Positions 47,278-61,400 of a DNA stretch of 64,000 nt are shown here, one piece after another. A program made the translations under genes and the position numbers. The DNA comes from Alopecurus myosuroides. Lineage: Eukaryota > Streptophyta > Magnoliopsida > Poales > Poaceae. Numbering within the stretch: the first letter of the stretch is position 1; every line of letters begins with the position of its first letter. The stretch covers positions 124,001 to 188,000 of the forward strand of contig JAPCYS010000656.1 of NCBI GenBank assembly GCA_028641055.1. The letters are read 5' to 3'. The notes under the pieces were generated by a model, which saw only the letters and a program-made list of their open reading frames with translations, was not told the DNA's origin and did not search any database.

Positions 47278-50200
47278 TGTAACATCCCTGATTTTTGGAA
47301 AACTCAAAAATCACAAAAATTTGAAACTTTTTGTTTTCATGTTATGCAAGTCACCAAGAACCAAATGAGAAGCAAGAAACAAAAGGAAACAATACATAAT
47401 GCAATGAAATTGAATTTAAGAATCCAATTATACCTCTATTCCATAAACCCTAAAATCCTCTCAAAACGAAGTTTCATTAGATAAAGAAAACCATTTTATC
47501 TTTAGAAAAATTTATTACACAAAATGTTTTCAATTCAAATATTACCTTGATAATATTTTGGCAACCAAAAATCAAAGATTTATAACCCTTAATAAAGTTC
47601 TAATCCCCAAAAATATTTGATGAGAATAAAATGTTTTAATAATAACTATTAGTTGTTTTTCCAAGTTTTAAACATGAAGGTGTGAAAATAAAATGCATTG
47701 TTTAGAAAATAACATAAAGAGGGTTTTGAAAACAATATCATGACTTGTGGTTTTATTCTAAATTTTATTGATCAACAATATTAATAATTTGATATGAACT
47801 AATTAAATAACATTAAGTTACTATTAGTAAATCCTTCATATTAAAATGTGAAAATGGGTTAAAAATGGCTTTCCAAAAATAATATATGACATGTAAAATG
47901 TCTCTGAAATTTTATTTATATAATTACATCATTTTATCATTTTCTAAAATTTTAAAGTTTTATTAGTGTTTTATTTATTTTTCAAAATATAAAATTGTGA
48001 AAACATGATGAAATGACTTTCAAAATTTTGTTTTCAACATTTAGAATGACATTAAAATTTTAATTGACCCATAACCATGTTTTATAAATTTTTGAATTAA
48101 AAATCACATTAAGTGACTATTAAAGAATTATTCAAATTTCCAAAACTTCAAAATTAAAATATGTTGAATTGTTTTCAAAAATGATAATGTTGGAAAGCAT
48201 TTGAGATTTTAAGATTTTAGAATTTTGTTTCATATTAATTAGATTATTTAAACAGGAGTTATAAAATAAATAAGAAAACAGAAAAAAAAATATGGATTAC
48301 GTCATGATGATGTCATCATCGTCATCAACCTCTGGAAACGGCAGGAAACGTTTCTCCCGAAAATTTTGCCCCGAGATTACTCGTCTTTAATGCGATTAAA
48401 TTCTTGCCCGAAACCATGTCCTTATAGCCCTGGCCTCCCTCTCCTTTTCCCCTCTCCTCCCCCTCCGTTTCGTGCCCCCACGTCGTCGTTATTCCTCACC
48501 GGAGATCAGCACTGCCGCCGCCGTCTTCCGTTGATTCCGGCGAGGTGAGACCCTCTCGGCACCCGAGACCTCTACCATACGACTCCGTGACCCCTTACCC
48601 ACCCCTTTCCTCTGCAGGATCACCGCCGCCGTGTACTTCCGTGACTGCCGGAGCAGTGCCGTCCTCCGACTGCATCGCGCCACCTCTACGGACGTCGTCA
48701 ACCCTCCCCGAGAACTCCATCGAGCTCGCCGTGATCTTCCGCGCGCCGTCGACGTCTCCGTTGAGCTCCCGGGCCCCCGGAACTCGAACTCCGTCGACCA
48801 CCCGAGCGCAGCGCCGCCGTCGCGCCATTTTCCGGCCACCCCACGTCGGTAAGCCTCCTCCCTCTCCTGTGACCGTCAGATCTAGGTGGACGGCTAGGAT
48901 TAGATCCCCACGAAGGGGTATGCCACCGTTGGATCTGGATCTAACGTCCCAGATCCAATCACTTATCCACATCAGCAACCCAGTCAGCACGCCACGCAGC
49001 AGCCCAGTCAGCAACCCTGTCCAATCAGGAGCTCCCACGTGGCCTAGCCTTTATCTGATTTTTCTCCCGCTAGATTAATTGCAGTTTTGCAGAAAAGCCC
49101 CTGCAACTTCAAATCATCATATCTTTTCAACCACTTAGCCAAATTTAGCAATATTGGAGTTTTTGAAAAGCCCCTGACATCTAGAAACTTTTGGCACTGT
49201 CCAAATTCAAATTTGACAAACTTAAATTTGTTCAAATTCAAATATGCTTGTTTGATGAAATTTGGCATAATTCAAATTCTACAAATCCAAAAATTGCAAA
49301 TTAAATATATTTGGAAATCTTAGAATGTGTACTTTCATATCCTCTGTCCCAAAATAATATTTGAACAAATTAAAATTGAATTTAGAATTAAGTTGTCTAT
49401 TTGAGTATTTTTTACATAGATTAATTTCTATAAATATTTTCAGTATAGTTCCTTTTGCAAAATTGCTCCATTTGGTAACCTTGAACCATAGACATTATGC
49501 CCAACCATTTTGGACACCCTTGGACCATGACCATGTGTTTTGACCAAAAACCCAACAAAGTTACATCCATTTTCACCATGTCTTAGAAATTGTTTTCAAC
49601 TGTTATTCCTTGATGTTATGTCTATTTGGAGCCAAGCCAAGTCCTTAGAATGTGTCAATCACATATAGTACCAAGTAGTGAACTTTAGTTTTCTATCTTC
49701 TCCACTCCCCCATTCTTGCTTCAAGAATTCACCAAGTCAGCAAAATGGAGATCAAGACTCAAGCACAACAATGAAACTTCAATATTAACTTGGTGGCAAC
49801 ATGAAGAGCTATGAGGAATATCATTGAAGAAATTGAAGGAGGGACATAGACTCCACAGCAACAAGAAGAAACTCAATGAAGTACAGGAGTATGAAGAAAA
49901 TCAAGGAGAAGACATTTTCCTCTCTCTTCCTATCCCTTCCATTTCTTTCTTTTCAAATTGACTTAGTGGTATTTGTGCCCATCCCATACCCAAACCAATT
50001 AGTGAAGTGAAAACCATGAAGACTATCAAGCCAAGAGAAGCACCACACCAAGGAAGGAAGCAACTTAGATGGCATGATGATGATCTTCAAGAAGGCAATC
50101 ACATGAGGACTAGAAGCAATCCACCCAAGTTGAAGAGTAACAAGTTATTTTTGTCCAACCATTGACCCAAATGGAAAACCCAAGACTTAGTAATAGTTTC

Positions 50201-51922
50201 CCTTTGATGATGAAGTTAGTAGACCTACCCTAACCACAATGGAAAATACTAACATAGTCACTCAAATATTTTTGAAGGTGAATATGACCAAGTGTTTGCA
50301 TGTATTACTTTAGTTGAAGAAGTAATATGTTTATTCTTAGTGAACTCTTGGAACTTCCTCGACAAGTATGGTTATAATAAAGTTAGATCACATCAAACTC
50401 AACCTAGTCCTTCCCAAGTAAACCATTGGAATTTCCTTAACAAGTATTGAACTCAAATCTTGACCTTGCCCTAGCCAACTTGGTCCAACTCCTTTGTTAT
50501 GTTATTTTCTATGTTTGCTTTCTCCAGCTATGTGTTTGATTGCTAGGATGCTTGTTTATTATGTTATTGTGTTTTCAATGAATAGAGTGTACGGAGAGCA
50601 ACGATCTTTTCTGAAGAGAGTGTGATATCTTCACCAACTTCAACAAGGCAAGTAACACACCATCAACTACCCATTATTTTCTATATGCATTAGTTGATTT
50701 TGAGTAGCATGCATGATAGGAAATTTTACTAAGTTATATTATGCTATGCTATTATCCTAGTAGTGTGTAGCCATCTCTTTTACCCTTATTATTTTGATAG
50801 CCTTAGAACTTAGTAGATGCTATGCAATATTACAAATTGTTTTACTAGATGTTGAGGAAAAATTCTAAGTATAACTAATAAATGAACCACCTGGGTGGAA
50901 GTGGTAAGACTGGATTATGTTGAGTGTTTCCTCAGGGCCCTTATCTAAGGGTTATTCCACTTTAGGTTGTCACTTGCGGATGGCCACCCAGGAACAAAGA
51001 GATTACTATGTCCTTCTAAGTTTAGTAGCTTTCCGTGCAGCCTTTTGACATATGGGCTCTGTCTTCATCAACTGAGTTGTGAGAGTTCAGCCCAGGCTTG
51101 ACTAGCAGATGTAGCAAAATTATAGGTGGAACGGTCTTGCCGGTGGGTTTGGACTTCATCTTCTGAAAGATCTCGTCTCAATTCTCTCCTTTCCATGATG
51201 CACTCCGGGTGTATAGTATGTTTGGGCTAATTGAAGACAAAGGGTGAAAGTGCACAACCTCTGCAGAGTCAACAAACTAAGATCTTAGCCATGTCCCCGG
51301 TTATGGACAACTATGAGCAGCTGGACAAGGATTGACGGAAGAATCTCATCACCAATTTCAATAAGTAAAATTTTGACCAAGTGAAGAGTATTGTGGTGCT
51401 TGGATCTTAATCCAATGTTGCCACCCTTTTGAAAAGAAAAGTTTGTTTTACAAAAGAGATAGGACAAAACTGGCTTTATGCAAACTTAGCCTAAACTCCA
51501 CTCAGCCAAATAAGCATGTAGTATTAGTCTTGCCATTTATATCCACCATAGTGTTACTTGCCAATACATTAAATTGTATTGACTCCCTTGTGGCTGCATA
51601 TTCCATATTGCAGATGTTTCTGAAGACGAGTGAGGATTTCGTTTAGGATCTCGAGACTATCGCCAACATGTTTTGCATGTGGCACATGAAGAAGATGGGC
51701 TCAATGTTCTACTTTGTTTTCCGCTGTATATCTTTGTTTTCTGCTAGTCTTCTAAGACTATGCAAGTTGTAATACTATTTTGTAAAGACTGGATCATGCG
51801 ATGTAATAGAATTTGATGCATTTGCATGATATTTCATTTTGTACTGTGGTGCTAGCAATTGATCCAGGGACTAGCACAATAACACAGGTGTCCTTACATT
51901 ATTTAAATGTGGGAATGCTACA
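47278..51922 (+). repeat. 3' LTR of the Tekay-like element (4645 bp)
   Basis: It starts TGTAACATCCCTGATTTTTG after the polypurine tract and ends GGGAATGCTACA before the ATTGA target copy. It differs from the 5' LTR by scattered substitutions and small indels, e.g. loss of about 20 bases near 48588. Both TGACGTCA sites are mutated (near 48297-48315). Confidence 0.95.
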
Positions 51923-51927
51923 ATTGA

Positions 51928-52667
51928 TCATCACTCTCCTCCTATTTTTTATCCAATGAGCTTCCAGATTCAGCAATTTCTTCTTCCATAGGCTCCTGTA
52001 AGGCATTAATCTCTTCCTTAGGTTGAGAGCATTTATTAAGATATTCCATTATGTAGTAATTACAATCCTTGTAATTATCAAAGCAATATTCAAGTATAGC
52101 ATAAATCTCGTATTTATAAGGTGTATCATCAATACTTTCAAGTAAATAAGCAATTTCGAATGCACCCTTCCAAGCAATAAATTCTTCAATTTGATCCACA
52201 TCATACAATTCATAATTTCCCTTAACACAAGAAGATATGGTGACGTCATCATTATACTCACATTTAAATGGGAGGTGTTTATACCTCCTACATCAAAAAT
52301 ATTTATCAAAGCAATAAGTAACATTATAAGTAGAGCACAATTTTATAGCATAGTCATGCAATTTACTAATTTTCTCCCATAAGTGTATCCCTTTTTGGGA
52401 CAAGCGGTGTTCCTTATAATGTTTTTGTTGTTCATCCGCGAACCCACCTTGCCTAAAAGATCTAGTTTCAAAGACATCAAACATTAATAGCAAGCATGAT
52501 AAAGCAAAAATAACAACTAGAATAAGAACTATTTTTTTGTGTTTTTTATATAAAGAAACAAAACAAGACAAAAAAACAAGACAATAAAAAAAATAAAGAG
52601 GTTGAGAGTGAGAGACTCCCCTTGCCAGAAGATTTCTTTCTCCCGGCAACGGCGCCAGAAAAGTACT
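51928..52667 (-). other. Athila-like interior, right (5') part
   Basis: On the minus strand it starts with the priming site (52641-52657) after the LTR. Two overlapping frames, 52324-52049 and 52208-51942, are open; the second contains YEIYAILEYCFDNYKDCNYY and an acidic end. It stops shortly before the nested insertion. Two in-frame stops separate it from the continuation at 40568, so any long product is broken. Confidence 0.6.
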
Positions 52668-54244
52668 TGATGGTGCAGATCTTGCACTCGTTGGGAGACC
52701 CCAAGAGGAGGGTGTGATGAGCACAGCGGTAGGAGTTTTCCCTTAGTTAAGAACCAAGGTTATCAATCCTATAGGAGAAAGAGGATCTTTGGAAGGTTGA
52801 TGTCACTGACGGTGGTGATGGCGCCTCACCGGTGTCAGCAACAACTCGGAACCTGCACACAACACAACCAAAATACTTTTTCCCAACGGTACAGTGAGGT
52901 TGTCAATCTCACCGGTCTTGCTGAAAACAAAGATTAGACGTATAGTGTGGAAAATGGTGTATGCTTGAAGTAAGTAGAGAAAGCAGGAAATTGTAGAGGT
53001 TTGTTTAACAGTGTAAGAAAATGGACCGGGGTTCATAGGTTTACTAGTGGTGTCTCTCCATAAAAGATAGCATGCTGGGTGAACAAATTACAGCTGGGCA
53101 ATTGACAAAGAAAGGTTGCACCATAGTGCACATTCATGACATGAAGACTACTATGATATTTATTGCGGGCATTACAATAATATACATAGACCGTAATCCA
53201 ACTTCATCTATGACTAATAATCCACCCTCAGGTTACCATCCGAACCCCCTTAGGTATTAAGTTGCAAGCAACAGATAACTGTATTAAAAAAGTGTGTAAT
53301 GTAAGCAATGATTGTACACGTGGGCACTCAAACTGTTGTTTTCTCCCTAGTGGCAACATCACATCCTCCCCCCATCACGTTTCTGCCACTCGAGCACAGG
53401 TGAAAAGGAGACATGAACCCACTATCGAGCATAAATACTCCCTCTTGGAGTCGCTAGCAACAGCTTGGCCAGAGCAACCACTAGCAACGGAAAGCATGCA
53501 AGATCACAAATAGCATATGAAATAAAGACTATAATCATCTTGGCATAAGTTCAATATTCATTGGATCCCAGCAAACACAACACATAGAGTTACATAATAA
53601 CAATATCGATCATGTTAGGCAGCTCACGAGATCTAAACAGGGAGGCATATGAGGAGGAGACAACCATCTAGCTACTACTATGGACCCGTAGTGCAAGGAT
53701 GAACTACTCACGCATCACTCCGGAGGCAGGCATGGTGATGAAGAGGCCTCCGGTGATGATTTCCTCTCCGCCAGGGTGCCGGGAGACAGCTTCAGAACCC
53801 CCCTGATCTAGGGTTGACGACGGCGGCGGCTACGAAACTTTTTGGGGATTTTTTATCAGGTCCCTAGGGTTTTCCATCCGGGGGGAATAAATAGGAGAAA
53901 GGGCAGAGGCAGTGGAGCCCTGGGGCCCCACACCACCCCTGGTGCGGCCAAGGGGGGGGGGCGCGCCACCTGGTGCCCCTCTTCGACTCCTCTTCGGTCT
54001 TCTGGATGCTTCTGGGGAAAATAGGCACTTCGGGCTTTGTGGGTTCCAATTCCGAGAATATTTCCAGAACAAATTTTCTGAAATAAAAAATAGCAGAAAA
54101 CAGGGAACTGGCACTTGGCATCTTGTTAATTGGTTAGTCCCGGAAAACCTTTAAAAATGTTATAAAGAAGGGAGAAAACATGTAGCAATTGGCATAATAT
54201 TATCATGGAGCATCATAAATTATAGATACGTTGAAGACGTATCA
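52668..54244 (-). repeat. 5' LTR of the Athila-like element (1577 bp)
   Basis: On the minus strand it starts TGATACGTCTTCAACGTATC and ends AGATCTGCACCATCA. The CATAG target copy follows at 54245-54249. Confidence 0.93.
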
Positions 54245-54249
54245 CATAG

Positions 54250-54760
54250 CGGTGCCGACCTTCTCTTGTAGGTTCGTCAAAATCGAACACCGGAAGCAAG
54301 AGTGAACATTACACCAAGTGCAAATATAGTGCTCTACTGTAAGGCAATAGAGTTAGTGTCCCTTCTAGAGTTTGTGCGACACCGAGCATTACTCTTCGTT
54401 AGGAAAATTTTGTCTTTGCTCGTCCTTTTGTCACACTAGCCACATTACATACCTTGCGTGTATTTGTCCGTTATCTTCCATCATTTTTGTGATTTGTTCT
54501 TTTGTGTTTGATCTTTGGTTCTTCTCTATCATTGACAATAGTCATTTCAATTAGTATTTTCCATTTTCCTTGCCACCTTTCCAACAAAGCTTTTCCACAT
54601 AAAGTGTGTGTTGTCGTTTACGGTTCCCTCTCGATCTTTTTGAACTCGCTTTTTTCATAACACCCTACACCTAGGCTATCCACTTGCTTCAATACGGCTA
54701 ATATAGGTAAAGTTGGGTAAGTGAGGCATTTTCTCTGTATCACACTTGTTTGCCTTTGAT
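54250..54760 (+). other. Leader of the outer gypsy element upstream of gag
   Basis: No gene. T-rich, with TTCTTTTGTGTTTGATCTTTG-like words, as expected for a retroelement 5' leader. Confidence 0.4.
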
Positions 54761-55461
54761 ATGGATAGGGAAGGAGTATTTACAAGTGCGGTCTCGGAGG
54801 ATGGAGGAAACCTCTTCTACAACGACAACTACCACGATTTCGTCACCCACAACCAACATGTGAACCTACGGCAAATTGTCTGTGACGGCTTGGAGCACTA
54901 TGAGCATCAAATTCATGAACAAGATGCAAGATTCAATGATCAAATGGCGCGAATGAACATCAACTTGGAAAATCTTTCTAACCGCCATCGATCATCCTCC
55001 TCCTCACACCAAGCAAGAAGTTCCTCAAGATCAAGACGCTCAAGTGAACAAATCATGCTCATCATCAAGCTATCCGCCATGATCATCAACCTCACATGGA
55101 AGATGGTGGACTTCACCACCCAGAGCCTGAACCACCACCATCTCAACAAGATCCTCGTCGAAATTGGTATGATGATAGATCGCCACCTTTACCACCTCCT
55201 CAACATCGACAAGGACATGATGGCCCTATTCAACCTCGTCTTCCAAGACCGGATCATCGCCATCATCATTCACCACCTCCTCAAAGATTTTCTAATGACT
55301 ATGGTCTACATGATTTTGTGGAAGGCGCCCGCCCACATAGAAGGCCCACAATGCACGTCGCCACCATAATGATCGCCAAAAGCAAGACCTTCCTCAACAC
55401 CACCGCCATGATCAAGAACGTCGTCAACACAATAGCCATTATTTTGATGATAGTGAGTGTT
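54761..55461 (+). pseudogene. gag: gag remnant of the outer gypsy element
   Basis: It starts MDREGVFTSAVSEDGGN, then a helical part (LEHYEHQIHEQDARFNDQMA) and a Ser/Arg-rich part (HQARSSSRSRRSS). After a frameshift near 55060 a Pro/His/Arg-rich stretch follows (PPPSQQDPRRNWYDDRSPPL, from about 55100). A second shift near 55350 leads into a His/Arg/Gln-rich end. It is cut at 55461 by the insertion of another LTR. This composition is typical of the N-terminus of grass gypsy gag; capsid and zinc knuckle are missing. Confidence 0.7.
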
Positions 55462-58400
55462 TGTGGTGACCCAACACATCATTACATGTGTAGTGCACAA
55501 TTCGTTAGCATAATACTCACAGAAGGAATTAACCATGAATATTACATCCCTTAGAGTGGTACAAAAGAAAATAGCATGTCCAAGCAAAGCTATATGATAC
55601 AAATATATTCATTACAAAATCTCGATAATCTCCCTTTCATGTATCAAAGAAGATCTTGTTCAAATGAAACATCAGAAGAATCAATTCATACTCTAAGCTG
55701 GAGAATAACTCTAGCAGAGAAACTAATCCACTACGGCTGGCCAAAGGTCTAAAATATGGCTTGAGAGTGCCTAAGTCCAAGAATGGACTCTTCCTTCAAC
55801 TCGCTAGCTTCTCCTCCACCGTCATTGTTGATCATGTCGCTTCATCGTTTAAGACGTATATGACTCCTCCTAGCTTCATTAGATAGCGATGACTTCACAA
55901 TGAAGACCTTCCTTAAGGGCTTCAATCTAAGAAGGGGTTCAAACGGAAACGAATGAGTAACGAGCGTTACTCAACAAGTCCATAATATACAGTGGGTAGT
56001 TTGATGCACTAACTACAGCTTTAGACCCGAAAGAGTCATAAACTAATGCAAGGTTATTGCAAATCTTTCTTCAAAAGATTGTTTTTAATATCAAAAAATA
56101 TGCCCGCCAAATCTTCACAGGAGCTAGAACTTCATGGAGTTCCATTCCTGCATCATTCGCAGCCCCTTCCCGGAACAAGGGGCAACATGTCACATCTTTT
56201 TACACTCTGCAGAGGTGCTTTACTTTACCCATAGGCGATCAAGACCATGTTGCACAACCAGGCGTACATTCCTGTCCACAACCACTTAGGTGCGGCGCCT
56301 GGTTGTTGATCCAAGCCAAATTGTGCTTCTCTGCATAACACATTCCCACCCATTTCATGCCACGCAGGTTTACCCCTGATTCTACCCCTTAGGATAGATA
56401 TGTATGCTCCCCGGGCAGACCATCATAGACCCAAGAGTCTGTGGGACTTAAAGGATACCACCCATGTGCATGTACTCTCGCGAGACCTCTAGCGTATGGC
56501 TCTGGCAGCCCGTTGACATGTGAAAGAGAAAATATCACAGCTGGCTTACTCTCCCCCATACAAGACCTATGGTCAACGCGGTATTTATGGCGCACAGAAC
56601 TCTAACGGCATTTGTTCTTAAGTCCTAGGTAATACTTTCCCATGCACATGGAACCTTCCAATGACCAATTCTTCTTACCATGGTTCCATCTGCCCACCAC
56701 AACAGAATACTACCACTCGGGTAGACATTCAATTAATCATATTATTATAAAAATAGGACCATACATTCTTTTGGAAATAAGGTGGTAATACGATAGGGTT
56801 TGCAAATAGTTCTTAGCAAATACTTCAAAGGATATGAGCAAGTGATTAACTTGCTTGATATAGAAATAATAATCCCCGTCCTTCGGGGTTCAAGGGTTGT
56901 GTGGGAATCCCGAGATTTGAAAAATAGCAAAGTAGTCCCACTAAGGACTACACTGGCAAGAACATGCACAGTAATGAGATGCATCGTGAAATACCCTGGA
57001 AAATACGCCAGCTCACGAGTGTAAGCTATGATCGATATTATACTATGATCATATTGGTTTTAGGTGGCTCAGGTTTGTTTTATAACTTGTGGTGATGATG
57101 TTGCTCACTTAAAGAGTTAATAACATTAAGGTTTGGAAGTTTGAAATGCTTTACTTATTTATATTAACTATTACTTCTTTTAGACTTATGTGTGTTTCAT
57201 TATTATTTAGAAAATAAATTGTTATCATTTTTAAATCATAAATATTTATCACTTGGTTAGGCAATAAGACAATAATACATTGAAAACAACTTTGAAAAGA
57301 TAAAAAACACATTTTCTCCTATGTTGTTGAAAATTGTAGAGCTAAGACAAAGCAATCTAATTGAAACTGAGGATCTAATACAATAAACTTTACCATCTAA
57401 TAATTCATTAATGATTGTGATGAGAGTTTAGGAGATGTGAAACTATTAGGGGTTCACTATTAAGAAAAGTAGTGTAACGAAGATTTTTCAAGTTTATATT
57501 GGAATAGTATAGAATTCCATTATAACTTTCAAAATAGATTTCATTCTAAAACTTGCATATAAATATTTTAATTTCACTTTTAGCAATATGAAATATTGGT
57601 CGACCAAGTATTTGGGAAATATTGAGTGTTGATTTGAAAACATGAGGTAGTTATTTGATGCTATTTAAACACTTACCAAACGGTTAGAACAGAACACCTG
57701 GCAGTATTGCGAGGACATGTTAGACATTTAGAATTTGAATTCCTAAGACACTCCTGTTAATTGCAATGGAGTTGATATTCCCATGGTATGGCATATCATA
57801 ACCTCCGTGTTTGAAAAATAGGGTTCATTAGGGCAACAATATACATATGGTTCTAATGTTGTTGGACATGTATATTGTTTAAGCTAACTTAATAATTTGT
57901 GATGTTACTAAGTAATTTATTCTATTTGTCATGCATGTTTACTTGATTGCTTCAAGATAAGGTACTAAACATGTATAAGTATGGCTAGGGCTTTGTAGTT
58001 GTATTACACATGTTATTTGAATTCTAATCTTAATATGGAACACGACATTCTGGTCCTGTTCACATAATTGGAATTCTTAAACTAATAAAAAAGATTGTAT
58101 TTTAGTATAATTGGTTTGAAAATGTCTCTGTCTTTAATCTGGTATATTGTTTGAATTTTTCAAAAAAGATTTGAATAAATTATTAATTTCCCAATTTTAA
58201 ATGAATTAAATGACTATTCAAATATTTCTCACTTTAAAACTTGTTCAAATGAACTTCAAAACATCATAAATGCATTGCATTTTCTTTCTAAGCATTTCGG
58301 TATGTAACTTGTATTTTTCTAAAATTACTGAATTTTTCATTATTTTCTTAATTTTCAATTAATTAATTCAAATTCAAATAATGTTCAAATATAAACTTCA

Positions 58401-61400
58401 TCAAACATTTTTTAAACATTGATAAACATTTAGATTATATTTTTCTAAACAATTACATATTTTATTTGTATTTTTTCTAATAAACCAATTAAAAGATATA
58501 GATTTAATAAGTTTAATTCTTTTTTGTGCCATTTTTAAATTGACATGTGGGATCCACCTGCCAGTTTTAATTCAAAATCAAAAATAAAAATTAAAAATAA
58601 AAAAGAAAAAATTCCTGATTTCATGCTGACGTCAGGGCTACGTCATCCCCGGAGAGGATTTATCCAGCTACACACGAATCCTGTGATTCGCGGCAAATTG
58701 ATGCAATCGAAGATTCCACTCGCTAGAGGGGGCCCAGCGAGTCGGAAGGGCAGCTCCCGAGACCAAATGTCACCAGAGTTGCCGGCGGCGAGCACCGGCG
58801 CGGCGGCGCAGCCCGGTTAACATTGGCATGAAAATTACTACGACGAAAAAATAAACGAAGGGAACCGCAAGGTGCGCCAACTAACAAGAAGCACGAATAG
58901 GTGGTCGAGGAAGCAAGTCGTGGCCAGATTAGAGCGGAATATTCAGTGGCGGCATCGTCCGGAGATGAAAAAGATAGATCGATTCGGCCTTCTCTGAGCT
59001 TCCCGGCAAACGAGTCTCGACATGGAGGTAGAGGAGAGGACGACGCATTTCCCGGTGGTTCCTATTCCTCTAGAGGTGGCCGGAGTCAGCGGCGACAGTA
59101 AGGTTAGGGTTTTCCGGTGGGTTCTGCAGAGAGAGAGAGAGAGCGATGAAGTGAGGCACGCCGACCTCAGGCGCTTCTTATCCGCGCAAGGAGGCAGACA
59201 AGCAGGAGGTGGCAGCAGCAACACCATGGCATCGATATCCTCTCCCTTCTCGCAGAGGAAGAACAAAGAGGAAAGGAAACAAAATTTTCCTTATAGCCCC
59301 CTAGAATTTCGATGTTTAACCACTTAGTCCTTTAGTGTAAAAAACTGAAAAGAAAAGCTTTTTTTCTGTGCCTTTTTGTAAACCAAAAATTATTTAAAAT
59401 GTTATTTGTAATCCTTATAAAAAATACAACCTCACCATATTTTGTTTTGGTGAAATTGAACAAGATTTGTACTTTAGACTTGGAGTGTTTAATTTAAGTG
59501 ATTTTTGTTATTTTCTCTCAATTTAAATTTTCAAATAGATTTAAAATTAGTTTAGGCATGATTAACATGAGCACACACAACAAACATGTGGTTACCAAAG
59601 TGGTGTGTTTTTTGGAAAATTTTAGATACAAGTCTTTTAGGAAATAATTTGTAAAACTTTTTAGTGGTGTTTATTATGCATTGTAGACAAAAATAACCAA
59701 CAAGGAATTTTATTCCAGGTCACACCATATGATTTTGGTTAGAAAATGGACTTTTTATTTTATGAGACTATGTCATTTTCATAATTTAAACTCTTAGTAA
59801 TTCTATTTGTCATTTTAATTAGGTGAATGAGCCATGTTTGATATATTGGATACTTGATCAAGTGACAAACATAAGAGGCTTAATTTTTTATTGACACTCA
59901 ATGCTAACGTACACTTACTCCTTTGTGTTCCATTCTGGTTCCAAGTATGGCTTTATTCTATGTTGATTTTAGAAACATGTAATCATTTACATAGTTAAAT
60001 ATAGATGATTTTTTTATTATGCATTCGTTTTATGTATGAGAAGGATGTGGAAAACAAGGTAGCCAAACTTTTTAGGATCCACCTCTGCATATCACAAGAC
60101 AGCTGGATGAAATGACTTGTTTTCATTTCTTCCTTGATAATTGATTACATTAGAGAGATTATTATGTGTCCCTGATCTATGATGATCTTGACAAGAATTA
60201 GAGGTTCTAGGTTATCTGATGTTACCTAATGATACTCTAGATACTTTCTTATGCTAGGATTTCTTAGTAAATCAGTGTTGCTCCTTGTTGACTTCTATTA
60301 CCTAATGTACTTGTCTCTAGTTGCCACTTGTATTATGTTATCACCTTTGTCCTTTTCAAGTAAGATCAACTCTTGATCTTCCTAAGTGTTTTCTCTCCTT
60401 TGTTGGTCTTATGGCTTCAAAAATTCACCACTAGAACCTTTAGGATATCTACATTGGTTCCCATATACTAACTTCAGTAGCAATTTCCATCTCTTGGTGA
60501 AATGCATTCATTTGATTTGGTAACCATTTCACACTCATGTTGTATCCAATTATGATTAAAATTAACTTACTGAAACTCAATTATTTAATGCTTACAGGAA
60601 TAATCTGTTCACAAGGTTGATCAGACCTTGTAGCCAAACTATTCTTGCATAACACCAAACACTTGGATTTCAACATGTTACTTGTTTTCTTCCTTATCTT
60701 GGTTTATTTCTTTATTTCTTCTTTTGTAGTCTTTGTCATGCAGGAATGCAGACACAGAGGTTTGGTGTGATCATGTGTAATGATCATGGTTTAGTACTGG
60801 TTAAGATAATTTGTTTCTTCTTTTAGATAGTTCCATTCTTGTTGATGAGATATGTACATATTCCATAAATATGTTATTAATAGTTATTATGTCATTTCCC
60901 ACTTGTGGGGTTTGAATTCATGCTTGTTTTTATCAATTGTGTCCTATTTAACTCTGCTCATTCACTTCTAAATGTTTACTTAATAGCTATGAGATGATTT
61001 ATAAGGGTGTTTTAGGTATGGATGATAACTTAAATAGTTCATGTTTTAAAGAACATAATAGCTCTACTGATGAGGTTATTACATCATGCATTACTAGTTT
61101 GTGAAAGTATGATCATTATTTATGTGGTTTGGATAAGTCTTCTTTGAACTCTAGATACCTAGATAAATACTCCAAAGTCATTTATAGACTTGAGGTTAAA
61201 TTTGTTGAGAGTTAGTGTTGGTCACAACCAAGTTTGGTTTGCCTTATCATATGATTTGGTCAGTAAGATACTTGTTATAAAGATCACTCCAAATATACTC
61301 TTGACCAAATGATCTAAACCTATTTCATCATGTCAAAGGAAACATTGGTCACTTTGCTTCATTTAAACTTTCACGCCAAATATTTCCATTTTTTAGATGC

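Larger units (their letters stand above)
40684..51922 (+). mobile_element. Large non-autonomous Tekay-like LTR element (LARD type), 11.24 kb
   Basis: Two LTRs of about 4.65 kb (40684-45340, 47278-51922) flank a 1937-bp interior. The target duplication ATTGA is perfect (40679-40683 and 51923-51927). The LTRs begin TGTAACATCCCTGATTTTTG and end GGGAAYGCTACA. A tRNA-Met-type priming site starts at 45344 and a polypurine tract precedes the 3' LTR. No gag-pol is present. Long TGTAACAC/T-type LTRs with this priming site are known for Tekay/Del chromoviruses and their non-autonomous derivatives. Confidence 0.95.
35699..54244 (-). mobile_element. Complete Athila-like non-autonomous LTR element with a nested insertion
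   Basis: The LTRs 35699-37270 and 52668-54244 are in minus orientation. The 5-bp target duplication CATAG is perfect (35694-35698 and 54245-54249). The priming site TGGCGCCGTTGCCGGGA, known for Athila-lineage elements (tRNA-Asp), follows the right LTR. The tract AAGCTTGGGGATGCT precedes the left one. Without the nested element and its duplication (40684-51927), the length is about 7.3 kb, with an interior of about 4.15 kb that lacks protease, RT and integrase. Confidence 0.93.
31229..55461 (+). mobile_element. Ty3/gypsy element (outer host of the nest): LTR, leader, broken gag
   Basis: This is inferred from parts: a 5' LTR (31229-32329), a tRNA-Met-like priming site, leader pieces (32330-32370, 35016-35698, 54250-54760) and a gag remnant (54761-55461). 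Two complete retroelements interrupt it and a third interrupts gag at 55462. The CATAG target duplication at 35694-35698 and 54245-54249 proves continuity across the largest insertion. The 3' LTR is not seen in the window. Confidence 0.65.
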
